Source of the DNA: Campanula takesimana
Lineage: Eukaryota > Streptophyta > Magnoliopsida > Asterales > Campanulaceae
Direction: 5' to 3'
NCBI GenBank assembly: GCA_026119855.1
Contig: JAOWBW010000389.1
Location: 310,001-374,000, forward strand
Length of the DNA: 64,000 nt
Below the pieces are notes generated by a model. The model saw only the letters and a list, made by a program, of their open reading frames with translations, was not told the DNA's origin and did not search any database. Below are positions 1 through 10,441 of this stretch, piece after piece. A program made the translations under genes and the position numbers. Position 1 is the stretch's first letter. Every line of letters begins with the position of its first letter.

Positions 1-26
1 TTAAGATCAAAATAGTGATTGCTTAC

Positions 27-116
27 CCAATCAACCAACATGACATCCGTATCATTAGCCCTTTGTACAGAGACGAGTTCCAAAAGCATCACACCATACC
101 CATAACCATCAGTCTT
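27..116 (-). CDS. SERK-like LRR receptor kinase, single internal exon at window edge
   Basis: This 30-codon open exon reads [16 protein letters not shown] near its start and ends DVMLVDW. It matches the kinase subdomain IX region of the SERK/NIK family, where the usual wording is [20 protein letters not shown] and DDVMLLDWV. It is bounded by a good acceptor (TTTGCAG) and a good donor (GTAAGC), both in phase 0. The rest of the gene would lie left of the window (downstream on the minus strand), while upstream kinase exons should appear at higher coordinates. I do not recognise catalytic-loop or activation-segment exons there, although a short DFGK-like string precedes the acceptor in frame. The usual stretch between QRA and DVML is shortened. 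Either this is part of a gene with long introns or a pseudogene fragment; I favour the fragment. Confidence 0.5.
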
Positions 117-225
117 CTGCAAACACTTACCAAAATCAAAACAAACATACACATTGAACGGACCCATTGGTGTTATTAGTGTTGTTGTACTATGGTATGT
201 TATACATATATATATTTATGTGAGT

Positions 226-444
226 GTGCATATATGCCTATGGTATATTATCTCCATATATTACCCCAAAGAAAGCATGCATTTTGGTGACACATTAATA
301 TTGCATCGTACTTTTGATTAATTGTGTTATAACTAATGTCACAAAGTTGAATGACATATATTATGGCGAACTTTCATAATTGGAAGACTCAAATGTATTA
401 ATTGGAATGCCATGTGCATATATGCCTATGGTATATTATCTCCA
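226..444 (+). repeat. Direct repeat, two identical 31-bp copies
   Basis: An identical 31-bp block containing TGCCTATGGTATATTATC occurs at 226-256 and 414-444, 188 bp apart in the same orientation. The sequence between the copies is AT-rich and has no recognisable gene. Confidence 0.7.
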
Positions 445-557
445 ATTCATTTTCCAAAACTTTAAGAGTGTGAAAATCGACACGTTTCAAAATTGAAGGA
501 TACCTATTCAAGAATGGACACTGAGTTTCCTTTCTATATATGCACGCATTATTATTC

Positions 558-790
558 AATTGTCTTCTCTCTCCCCTCGTACGCGTGTGTGAAGATTCAT
601 TTGTACTTCTTCAAGAAATCGACATGAAGTTTTCCCTTTCCTGGCAGGCATTACTATGTAACTGACTTCTCTCTCCCCCACAGACGCATGTATGGACATG
701 CATCCATACTTGTTCAAGAAGTTGACACGAAGTTTCACTCTGTGCAGGCATTACAGGATTACACTATGTAATTGTCTTCTCTCTACCCTC
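558..790 (+). repeat. Diverged tandem duplication, unit about 105-120 bp
   Basis: Two adjacent units each run from a CTTCTCTCTCCC block, through ACATG and TTCAAGAA..GACA.GAAGTTT, to GCAGGCATTAC and CTATGTAA. A third unit begins at about 770. Related sequence recurs at 5465-5645 and near 6110-6140, so this is a dispersed repeat family. Short ORFs inside are not convincing. Confidence 0.5.
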
Positions 791-2948
791 AAACCTAACT
801 AACTACCGTAAAAAATGTCTCTTCCTCTCATGTTTCGATTCTCAAGGATTGAAGATATTATAAAGACCTAAGTCTTCATAAAATTGAACATAATCAAAAG
901 TAATAGCATATTACGGTGAAAACTCTGATCTAAGCCATTCCACTTCTCCAGTCTCATTCCGTCTAAAAAAAACAGACGTCTTGTATTCAGTTGTCTAATA
1001 CTAGTCAATAGTTTCTTTCATGCCCTTCAATTATCACATTCATCTGCATCCACACTTGCACCCTTTTCAAATTCCCCACCACCCCCCATTATAAGAATGA
1101 AAATAAATGAAGCTGGAGATAGAAAAATCTATAGGAGGTATGTCATTACTACTCTTCAGAATAATTATAAAATTTATGAAACATACAATATACACTATTT
1201 AACGGCTTCTAGTTCAGTGAAGATGATGTTACACTTGAGTTGATGTGATGAGGAGCCTCTCTGTTGAATAGAGCTAATCGACAGCAGAATAACACATACT
1301 GTCAAACAACACCGCGTCTACTCTCTAAATTCACGAGTATCGTGTGGAAGCATACATTTCCCTGGTGTTGAATTAATTGCCACATCAATGCTTTGTTATG
1401 TGCCAGTTGTTAAATTTATGTGTACTTTATCCTTATCGCTTGACGTAACTGTTTCGTCATCACCTAACAATCAATGGATGCCCTCGCCTTAATTTCTTTC
1501 AAAATTTAATCCATTTTCTGTTAATCGCTTTACTATCTCTCGACCAGTCACAAAACGACACTTATTTTTATCGTCATATTTTTTAAAAAAATTGTACCAA
1601 AACTAACAAAATCTATTACTATATAATGTCACAAGTGAATTTTAGCTCAGTTTTTTCCTGCCTATTTTCTGCATTAACTAATGATACGGAAACCGATATA
1701 ATGGGAGTTAATAAATGGAAGTCCAAAAACGGATAATATGGAAAGCTGGGTGATTTATGGCCTTCTCTATCTATCTCTCTCTCTTGATATTTCCATGGCA
1801 ATTGCTTCGCTGAACATACCTTGGAAAGCTGCGCCTCTATTAGTCTGCTCATGTGCTGCAACAACAAACAATTCAATGTTTATTTGTGTGGATTTTTTTT
1901 TGGTATTCAGGCTTGACGATTTGTGCTTTAGTTCTTCAGAACACTCTGCTTTTGAGAGCAATTCCAGGTTTAAACGAGATTGGGAAGGTTTTTTTGGGGT
2001 AAGAGATTGATTTCTCATTCTTAATTTGCCTCAAATGTTGGCGTGTTCATGTAGTACTAATTCAACCTTGTGGCATGATAGAGTTACTGACAGTTGACAC
2101 TGTAGCAAGCAAAAATAGGAAGTGAGTCTATGCAGGGTGATATGAATATATGACAATAAAAATTTAAGTTGCTATATTGGTTTATGTATGAAGGTTATGG
2201 CTATTGACTATGGTCATGGTGATTCAAAAGTGATGTCTGTTCTCATGCAATAGCTTTAGCCTTTAGTCTTCGAGTACTTCCTGCATTACATTACATTACA
2301 TTACACATGATAATTTATTTATCACATAGTCTATTATATGAATTGCAAGGAACATGTTATGATACTTGAAAACAGGAATTACGCAAGAATGAGGTTTCAA
2401 GTGCCGATGCCATTTGGATTTCACAAGTCTACTCTCATTCGGAGACGGGACCTCTAACTAGAACTTATGTTGATACGTAATGTAAAATACTAACATAAGC
2501 CATGTATACAAATATTACATTTATCAAATCCTCTATTTACAATTGGATTGCTATAATGTAATCCAATTTCTACACTTTTGTTCATGCTGTAAATAATTTA
2601 AAGTTCCAAAAAATATTTTCTCTTTTAGTTTAAAATTGATTACTACTTTTTATTCTATTTAACCTGAAATCGAATTCAAATCATATCAAATGAACATTTC
2701 CTCGTAAATAATTACATTATGTAGTAAGTTAAGTTGATTAATACTATCTCCGTCTCAATTTTAAAATTGTTATTGATATACTCCATTCCATTTGACTTCA
2801 AATATAACTAAAGCATTCAACCCCAACTGGAAAATATTGAAACTCAAAAATCAATCTTCCACTATTTTTTTTTTTTTTTAATGTTTAATGCTTAAATCAC
2901 TTAGATTGTCATAACAAAGTCCAAAACCCAATAACTATACTTTTTATA
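791..2948. other. Intergenic, no gene recognised
   Basis: AT-rich sequence with a short CATTA microsatellite (about 2283-2305) and scattered degenerate Stowaway-type ends. A 90-codon ORF at 1738-2010 shows no family resemblance and looks accidental. I see no exon pattern or RNA gene. Confidence 0.5.
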
Positions 2949-3263
2949 CTCCCTCCGTCCCATTTGAATGAAGCTTCACATTTTACTCAAATGGGTGTCC
3001 CGTTGAAAGCTTCATCCTTTCCTAAAATGGTAAAAAATGTAGGCTCCACTTGTCATACCCACTCACTTCTTCCTCTCACATACTTAAATTATGGGGCCAA
3101 CTTGTCATACCCACTAACTTTCCCCTCTCACATATTTAAATTGTAGGCTCCACTTGTCATACCCACTAACTTCTTCCCTCTCACAACCCTTTTTACACTC
3201 ATCACTTTTCTTAATTTGTGTGCCATCACCAAAATGGTGAAGCTTCAAATGGGACGGAGGGAG
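2949..3263. mobile_element. Stowaway-like MITE
   Basis: The termini are CTCCCTCCGTCCCATTTGAA and its inverse TTCAAATGGGACGGAGGGAG, flanked by TA on both sides. The inside holds repeated ACTTGTCATACCCACT blocks and no coding capacity. Confidence 0.85.
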
Positions 3264-3627
3264 TATATTTTTTCAAAATATCTAATTCACATATTAAAAT
3301 GCTGAAAATATTTATCTGCAAAAGAATATGACATGGGTTGGAAGTGAAAATAATGTATTATTTCTACCGGTAAACCATAATCAGATATAACCAATGGTAA
3401 GATAACTATTTTTAATTTAATAATACTTATATGCAAATAAAATAAGATAGTTATAGACTTATAGTGACTATATTAACTTAGTTACGTTTGTATGCGTTTA
3501 ACGCACGGGTGTTAGACTAGTTAAGTGTAAATTATATGAGCACTGCCAAGTATCAGCCCTTTCTCCTTTCTCCTTGCTCACAGACACGTAGGCAAGGAAG
3601 TTGAGTCCTAACAGTACACCTATGCCT

Positions 3628-3633
3628 TATAAA
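3628..3633 (+). promoter_or_regulatory. Putative TATA box of the DREB2-like locus
   Basis: TATAAA lies 60 bases upstream of the ATG at 3693 in a GC-richer leader. The position is plausible for a core promoter; no transcript evidence is visible. Confidence 0.45.
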
Positions 3634-3692
3634 TCACCCTCATTCTATTCCTTGTAGCATGCATCAAGCTTGCTAGACACATTCAATTAATC

Positions 3693-5150
3693 ATGGCGTC
3701 AATTGTGAGAGAAGAGAGCAAGAAGGGGAAGGCACATGAGCAGTTATTGAGGAGGCCAATGCAGGCCACAGCAAGAAAGGATAACATGCGAGGGAAAGGG
3801 GGTCCCGAAAACAGTTCCTGCCCTTACAAAGGTGTGCGTCAGAGAACATGGGGAAAATGGGTGGCTGTGAGCCCAACTGTGGCCCACGTCGCTGGCTCGG
3901 TACCTTCAAAACGTCCCTTGAGGCTGCCATTGCTTATGACTCTGCTGCTCGGAAGCTCTGGGGTTCACATTGGTGCGCCTGAATAAATTTCATCCGCACT
4001 GGTTCGTCTGTAGTCTAGTTTAGGACTCGACCTTCCCTCCAAGGTAGCCTGCACACTTAAACAAGGGTCACTATGCCAGGGGCAACTCCGGCGGAAGCCC
4101 CTCCGGCGTGAGAGTAAGAACGAAGGTTGAAGAAGAAAATAGAGAGAAAAAGTAGTCGGTGTGTGTGAGGCAAAGTTAGAGATCACCTGCTTCTAATGAC
4201 GTAGCCTCCTATTTATACTTCATGATCTCATGCTTGGCACGTGCTTCCCGCCACGTGCATAGCTCGTGCTCTTTCCGGCGTTTCTTTTGTGACTCCAGGT
4301 GGCCTCCTCTGATTGGTTTATAAGGTTAGTTTGTTACGCAAGTTGCAGTAAATGCATGTGCTCACTTGAGTGTACTAGATCGTGTGGTCCCCCCCTTTAT
4401 CACACTTTTCATCCCTTCACATAACAAGCCGCTGGCGACATCAATCTTTATTATTGCCGCCTATATTGCCTCGAATTGCTTTCCCGCGAGTTATTATCTT
4501 TGTTTACTAGATTCATTATCTTAGCCTTTCGTCAAAATCCTCATGTCGCCTTCTCAGGTATTCCTCTGTATGACCCTAACTAGGATTGGGCTTCGTTATT
4601 CATAGCTAATAGTATCTCTCTAATCCATATTCTCCAAAATCAGCCCAATGACCTTCACTTATTTGGGCCCTCGCTTAAACCCAATTTCACAATTATTAGA
4701 TTTATTTCATATTTTGCCATGGTAACATCACACATGGCAAGCTCAACTTTCCTGATGGGGTTAGCAACAGTACTGCACAGCAAATGGATGTGCATGTCAA
4801 CAGGATTCAAAACTTGGGGGGGGGGGGGGGGGGGGGGGGGGGCGGCGCAAATGAACAATTCCCCAAGTTTAGACACAAATGCTGAAATTTCAGCTGGCCA
4901 GATGAACATGCAGGAACCAACTCAAGAAGATGAGTCGATGGTTTTAGACATTAATGATTTTCTCGACTCGGTGGATGTTGATGTGAATATGTCAGTTGAG
5001 AGTCGTAAGACTGCTGACCAAGTTGGTGGTGGTGAATTGCAATACCAGACAGTTTACGACGGCCAAAACCACCAACAAAGTGTTGACCGGCTCCGGAACA
5101 AGGGATTCAACTTGTCTGAATTCGATGATTTATTCATGTGGGATACATGA
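3693..5150 (+). pseudogene. DREB2-type AP2/ERF transcription factor, disrupted
   Basis: The N-terminal part shows the DREB2 hallmark [11 protein letters not shown] followed by the AP2 start [14 protein letters not shown]. About seven bases are then missing, so EIR is lost and the frame shifts. The rest of the domain ([32 protein letters not shown]) continues in another frame. A solo LTR (3971-4730) with target duplication CACAT splits the gene right after LWGSH. Beyond it the coding sequence resumes with GKLNFPDG. A run of 27 Gs then changes the frame before the acidic C-terminus, which ends SEFDDLFMWDT and stops at 5148-5150. DREB2 proteins bind DRE/CRT elements under drought and heat. This copy cannot make the full protein as read. 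The G-run could be a sequencing artefact; the LTR and the AP2-domain deletion are not easily explained that way. Confidence 0.85.
3971..4730 (-). mobile_element. Solo LTR inside the DREB2-like gene
   Basis: This 760-bp block starts TG and ends CA, and is flanked by CACAT at 3966-3970 and 4731-4735. Joining the flanks across one CACAT copy gives an uninterrupted DREB2-like reading frame. A TATAAATA on the minus strand near 4208-4216, followed by a CT-rich leader, indicates minus-strand orientation. No internal retroelement sequence is present, so it is a solo LTR. Confidence 0.88.
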
Positions 5151-5735
5151 TGATGATGCAGCACCGACCCAAAGAAAGCATTGCAGTTTGTGTTTGGTGT
5201 TGTTCTTTTATTTGACTGGAAGTGCCCCCGAAGTGCATATATGGTATAGTATCAAACCATTGAATAAATTAACACCCATTAAAGATTTAACGAATGCAAA
5301 AAGAAGTACGGGTATCGCCCTTTCATCATTTTCAAATAATAAGGAAAAAAAAAAGAACGCGCCGCCTCCCTTACAACCCCATCTCTCCCAGCCTCTCCCC
5401 ACCGCCGGTCCCTCCTCTGCCCAATCTTATTATTTTATAAATATTTTTAATGTTGTTCGATACGTATATTGACATGCGTCTACATTCTTTCCAAATCTCG
5501 ACACGATTCATCTCTGCATGCATAGATTATACTGAAACGGGCTTTTGGATCTCTCCCGGGCCTCTGACGCGTATGTGGACATGCATTTACACTTCTTTAC
5601 AAAAATGGACATACATGTTCCTTACCGTGCACGCATTATTCTCTCAGGAACCTGGACTTGTATTTGTCTGAATTCAATTTATTCAAATTGGATGAAACAG
5701 CAACGACCCTCGATTTCCACCCAGTGACTAGTGAT
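5151..5735. other. 3' flank of the DREB2-like gene with a dispersed repeat
   Basis: Noncoding. 5465-5645 holds diverged copies of the repeat seen at 558-790 (GGACATGCATTTACACTTCT, GCACGCATTATTCTCTC). No gene seen. Confidence 0.45.
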
Positions 5736-6090
5736 CATGGGCGGACCTATAGCACAGGGTGTGGGTACAAGTGCACCCGAGAAAAAATATATTTGTATAC
5801 TAGATAAATAGTGCATCCCCAAAACAAAAAACTTTATTGCTACAGCAGTTGGTCATGGGCCCTTGTATACATTTGTTAAATAAATGCTCACCCTCTTCTC
5901 CTAATGTTTTTTTATTCAAACTTTTAAATTACCCCTCCCCCAACCCCACCAATTCTAATTTGGCCCTGTTATTATCAATTAGTGCTATTTTTTTAATTTA
6001 AGCCAATTATATTTTAATACAAAACAATTATTTGGAGTTTTATCTATTAATCACGTAAGAAAAATTATAATTATAATTTTTATGTTGTAA
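5736..6090. mobile_element. Terminal fragment of a TTF-hAT-like element
   Basis: GGGCGGACCTATAGCACAGG, followed by a GGGTACAAGTGCACCC inverted motif and an AT-rich tract, resembles the terminus of the hAT-like element at 15360-19590 (GGGCGGACCTGGGCATGTGC on its minus strand). No second end or coding part is recognisable. Confidence 0.4.
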
Positions 6091-6314
6091 TAGTGTAAGA
6101 ATTAATGTCTCTGCATGCAGGCATCATTATGTAATTGTCTCGGACGCCATATATCACCATGTTCAAATTATTGGTTATGAATTCTTCCCAAAATATGTAG
6201 TACAGCTGATAAGTTTCAGATATGAATATCATCTGAAATATATATCTATACATATGTATTAAGTGGATCAATGTTGACATATAGTATAATACACGGACCA
6301 AGGAATTCCTAGAA

Positions 6315-9300
6315 TCACAATGAAGCTACAGGGGATTCTATCAGCGAGTTCCAGTATCTATTTTCAAACCATAACGAGTCTGCTTCAATCGCATATCCAT
6401 CTTGATTACGATGCCAACTGAAATAAGCATGAGTCCTGTTCTTTATTTCAAACGTCCCATGACCAAAGCTGGCTTCTCTATAAGCTGAATAGCCTGGCTG
6501 CGGCTCCATCATTCTGCATACGATTGATTATTGAAGCTACTAATTAGAACTAATTTTGAAGTTTTCACACCAGTTCTTTTTTTCTTTTTCTTTTGATAAA
6601 ATGGCACAACATGAAGAGAACTTACTCTGTTACCAAACCCTCTTGATTTCCACCATCTCCAATGGTTATGTAAACAGGAGCAGAGTCATCCCTAATGGGA
6701 GTGCACAATCCATTTACAACGTTATAGGCAATATTAGATATACGCTCCTGAAAAACAAATATGTAAATTTATTCCATTTAATTAAATGTTTGACTTAGTT
6801 TATGAGTACTGTACAAAAGATGAAATGGTGCTTACGGATCGTTCATAGGCATGGACGTGACCAGCAAAGACAGCATCAACTTTGTACTTGACAAACAGAG
6901 ATTCATACATCACTCTCATTGTTTCTCCCTCCATGTAATGATGTTCATAGCTACTATACATGGGACAATGCATAACTACAATTAGCCATGGCGTCTTTTC
7001 CCTGTTCACTTTGGATAGTTCGTTTATCAGCCATTTGTACTGAGGTGTGTATTTCCCTACAGTACGAAGAGTTGTATCAGTTCTTAAACTATATTGAAAA
7101 ATCCCAGAAGCAATGACAGACTAATAGTGGGATTATGAAAATTCATATCAATGATATACCTCAGCCATAGTAGTGTTTCATGTCCTATATTCTTCTCATA
7201 TGGAAGATTTTACTAGCATCTTTGTACCAAAATTAACTTACTCAGAATTTTGCAATTTTTCGGTTGAGATGAGAATTATATGCATAGTACACCCTCCGTC
7301 CCAAAATGAATATCCGATTTATTTTTCTTCAAGTTTGCTCTTCATCAAGCGAAAATTTGAAAAGTTTTTGGGTATTAACTTTGGGACGGAGGTAGTAAGT
7401 TTCTTTGAAGTGACATGAGGCTAGTTCGCAGAAAAGCATATACGGAGTAACTTACTTCAAGAAATGAAATAATACATGTTAAAGTCTTAAAGCTGTGTAA
7501 ATATTACCAAAAGCCGAGTAAGAAGACATGATTATGACATGCGCTGAAGCTCTTTTAATCGAGTACCAGAGAGGCGATGTGCTATTTGATGCTTTGAATG
7601 GGGTAAAGAAACGGTGTTTATAAGGCTTAAATGGTTTAGACTCTCCCTGCAAGAACATAACCATTACTGTTATCATAGGAGTGAGAATCATAACAACTGT
7701 AAAACAATATACGAGTAGTTTCAAAAACTAATCAAGCCACTCCTAAATTTACTTCTTCAAAACTAAATGAGATTATTTAAATTTGTTGAAATAGAAATAA
7801 AGAAATCAAAATATCCAAAATTCAGACTATGAGACTCAGTCTGAAAGCTGTGAAGGAACTAAAGAGTAATAACATAATGTTGCTTACAGGAAATGGAGAA
7901 TATTAGATGCATACAATTTCAGGAACAAAATCGATTTCGTGATTCCCGGCAGTCCAAATCCAAGGTTGGTAAGTAGCACTTCTCTCTATGAACCTTCCCC
8001 ATGTATCCCATCTGGTGTTATCATGATTTGGATAACAATCAGTATAGGAAAGGTCTCCCACGAACAATAGAGACTGCCCTTTTACAGGGTTCAACTCATA
8101 GTGAGTTAGTGTCCTGTTGGAGTCAAAAGTTTGGCCAAGATCCCCTGTGCAAAATACTCAAGATAGTAAGTTCATGACAAACACAGACACATTCCACGTA
8201 TTATCATTATCACGAGCTCAGCCCTTGAAAAACCTGAAAGCCTTCAGATTTGTACATATTTAGTGTGTGTGTGTGTTTTTTTTTTTTTGAAAAAATATCT
8301 AAGAAGAGACATACCTATAAGACCAAAAGTATAGGGGACGTCTGGGCCAACTTCAGGAGGAGTTATGAACCAGAACTGTCTCGATGCATTCCCGATTCCA
8401 ACCTCATAGTAGTACTTCGTATCATACTAGAACGGAAATGACAGAATATTTCTTCATTAAGTACATATAACTGGCAGCTGCAATTTCATTGTATTTTTCA
8501 TACGAAAGATTGCATACCTTGAGACGCTTGATAGTGCAATGATGAATGTAACCAGAAGTGTAATTGTAGTACTTGTATGTAACAACAGTGCCAAAAGCAC
8601 GGTTCTTGACGTCGCTATTCTCAGCCCAATAGAGAACCTCATCTGAACCAGGTTCATCAGGTGTAATCCAAGAGATTATCACACCCTTTCCCTCCTGATC
8701 ACCTTGTGTTATATGAACCTACAAACACATCATCCTCTCATATCAACAAAATCATAACTGCACCTTATACAATCCATAAACAAATTTCAAGTAATCCCTC
8801 CGTCCCATAATATTCGTAGCGTCTATCTTTTTGGTCCGTCCCAAAATAATTGTCGCATGTAAATAGTCAGTTAAATTTTTATATGGTACAAGCATTTGTA
8901 TAAACAAGTACTACCTCTGTCCCTAAATATATGCCTGATTTATTTTTTTTCAAATTTACTCTTGACAACAAGAGCAAAGTTGAAATTTTTAAGACATTCA
9001 TTTCTGAACGGAGTGAGTAAGACACATTCTTTAAAAGTTTGACCATCGACACTTATTATGGGACGGATTAACTGCAACAATCATAGTCAGACGAGTGGCA
9101 TACACATCTAAATTACTTCCAGGGGATAAAATTTTGTGGAGGCATCATTCTTGGGAACCCTAATTTCTACTTTCATCAGAAATGACAAAAACAGGGGATA
9201 TGCATAATTGGCTAGGGTTTATATTAAGTCAAGAAGCAAAATTACACACAGAGAGACAAAGGCAAAAGGGGAAAATAAATTAGTACCTGTTGGGGAGCGT

Positions 9301-9457
9301 TATAACCAGGAGGAACTTGAAACACATCACTGTCAAGTGGCATATCAAAACCCTGATTCTTACTTCTCACAAAATTACTAGTGATTCCACCTCTACATAA
9401 TCCGAGAAGCAAGAAAAGATGAGTAAATCCAGCCCAAACCCATTTCAAATCCATCAT
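6315..9457 (-). CDS. Purple acid phosphatase, plant high-molecular-weight type
   Basis: Eight exons with consistent phases: 9287-9457, 8518-8718, 8315-8426, 7915-8144, 7508-7646, 6836-7056, 6626-6747 and 6315-6513. They total 1,395 nt and encode 464 residues, the usual size for this family. A hydrophobic signal peptide occupies residues 1-25. A fibronectin-like N-domain ([17 protein letters not shown]) precedes the metallophosphoesterase domain. All five metal-binding motifs are visible: [27 protein letters not shown] and GHVHAYERS. The family uses a dinuclear Fe(III)-metal centre to hydrolyse phosphomonoesters in the apoplast or vacuole, often under phosphate starvation. The C-terminus ends IESPVASL. 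The ATG at 9455-9457 is followed at once by a second ATG; either could start. Two introns carry Stowaway-like MITEs and a PIF-type MITE ends about 280 bp upstream. I cannot assign a PAP number safely. Confidence 0.95.
7290..7395. mobile_element. Short Stowaway-like MITE in a phosphatase intron
   Basis: 106 bp flanked by TA, ending in CACCCTCCGTCCC and GGGACGGAGGTAG. It lies in the intron between exons 5 and 6 (7057-7507). Its inner sequence resembles the MITE at 8911-9017. Confidence 0.75.
8794..9068. mobile_element. Stowaway-like MITE in phosphatase intron 1, itself interrupted
   Basis: The ends are ATCCCTCCGTCCCATAAT and ATTATGGGACGGAT, flanked by TA. It is split by a second TA-flanked MITE at 8911-9017. 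Confidence 0.75.
8911..9017. mobile_element. Inner MITE nested in the 8794-9068 MITE
   Basis: 107 bp, TA-flanked, ends CTACCTCTGTCCC and ACGGAGTGAG. The inside (GATTTATTTTTTTTCAA, TTTACTCTTGACAACAAGAG) matches the 7290-7395 copy. Confidence 0.7.
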
Positions 9458-9738
9458 CTCTTGGAAGATTGCTGCTCAAATTTAATCTGCAAATTTGTCA
9501 GAAACCCTTTATTAATTTCCAGTGAAAAGGGTGATTGAGTAATAGAATATTCACCATGTTTATGCGAATATTGGTTTCTCGCAAGTAGATAGGTCCTACT
9601 ATCGATTTCTTTAAACTGTTGCATCTTCAGATTGGAGTATTAGTTTTTCTTTTTCCTGAGTTGACATGTGTTTGAAGCTCAAATTGACACAGACTGTGCA
9701 CTAGTCTTGTGTGGCGCTGGTGTGTTACCTCCGTGTAA

Positions 9739-10421
9739 GACCATGTACAATGGTGTGGAATTTGGGGTGTTGAATTTAGATTCAACAAAAAAGAAGGGTT
9801 GAATTGCTGCAATGGGTGTTGAATTTAGGTGTTGAATTGCAAATGTGTTGAATATATTCAACACCCGTTTGGTCGGCTGGGGCGGACACGCGGAGCGCCA
9901 GGAGTGGGCAGATCTGGCGCGTGGAAGGCACTCGCCAACAAAGGCGAGTCGTTGCCAGGCAGCCTTTTTTTTTTTTTTTTTTTTTTTCATGATGACGCCA
10001 CGTGTTGGCTGGTTATTGGCTGGCCATAAATTCTTTTTTATCCTAATTATTTAATCTTAATTATTTCACAGAAAATGGATTTTTTTTTTTTTACCAAAAT
10101 TCCTAAAAAAAAAAATCCTCTTTAAATTGACGTAAGTTTCATTGTATTCCGACAAAAAAAAAAAACAATATTTTTCATGAAATGGATCCCGATAATAACC
10201 ATTTTAACACTAGTCATAAAAATAAAAATATAAAATAAATTTTAAGTGGTGGAGTATAGGATGATGAGTGGGAAAAGTGTTGAATGAGGGATTAAACAAA
10301 CCATTGTAGGGTATTTTGTTGAATGAGGGTTTAATTGATGAGTTGGAAGAGAGAGAAGCTGATGTGGAGTGATAAAGTATGTGTTGAATGGAAATTTATT
10401 GTGAAACCATTGTACATGGTC
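9739..10421. mobile_element. PIF/Harbinger-type MITE
   Basis: The terminal inverted repeats are GACCATGTACAATGGT and ACCATTGTACATGGTC, flanked by TAA on both sides (9736-9738 and 10422-10424). The 683-bp interior has many GTTGAAT repeats, poly-T tracts and no credible ORF. It ends 281 bp upstream of the phosphatase start codon. A second copy of the family is at 24284-25874. Confidence 0.85.
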
Positions 10422-10441
10422 TAACGTTTGATTTTGTTTTT

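Noticed and set aside
1738..2010. 90-codon ORF upstream of the DREB2 pseudogene
   Set aside because: No homology I recognise, opposite-strand ORFs overlap it fully, and no splice or promoter context supports it.
3960..4735. An intron between the AP2 half and the C-terminal half of the DREB2-like gene
   Set aside because: The block has TG..CA ends and a CACAT duplication, and removing it with one CACAT restores the frame exactly, which fits a solo LTR rather than GT/AG splicing.
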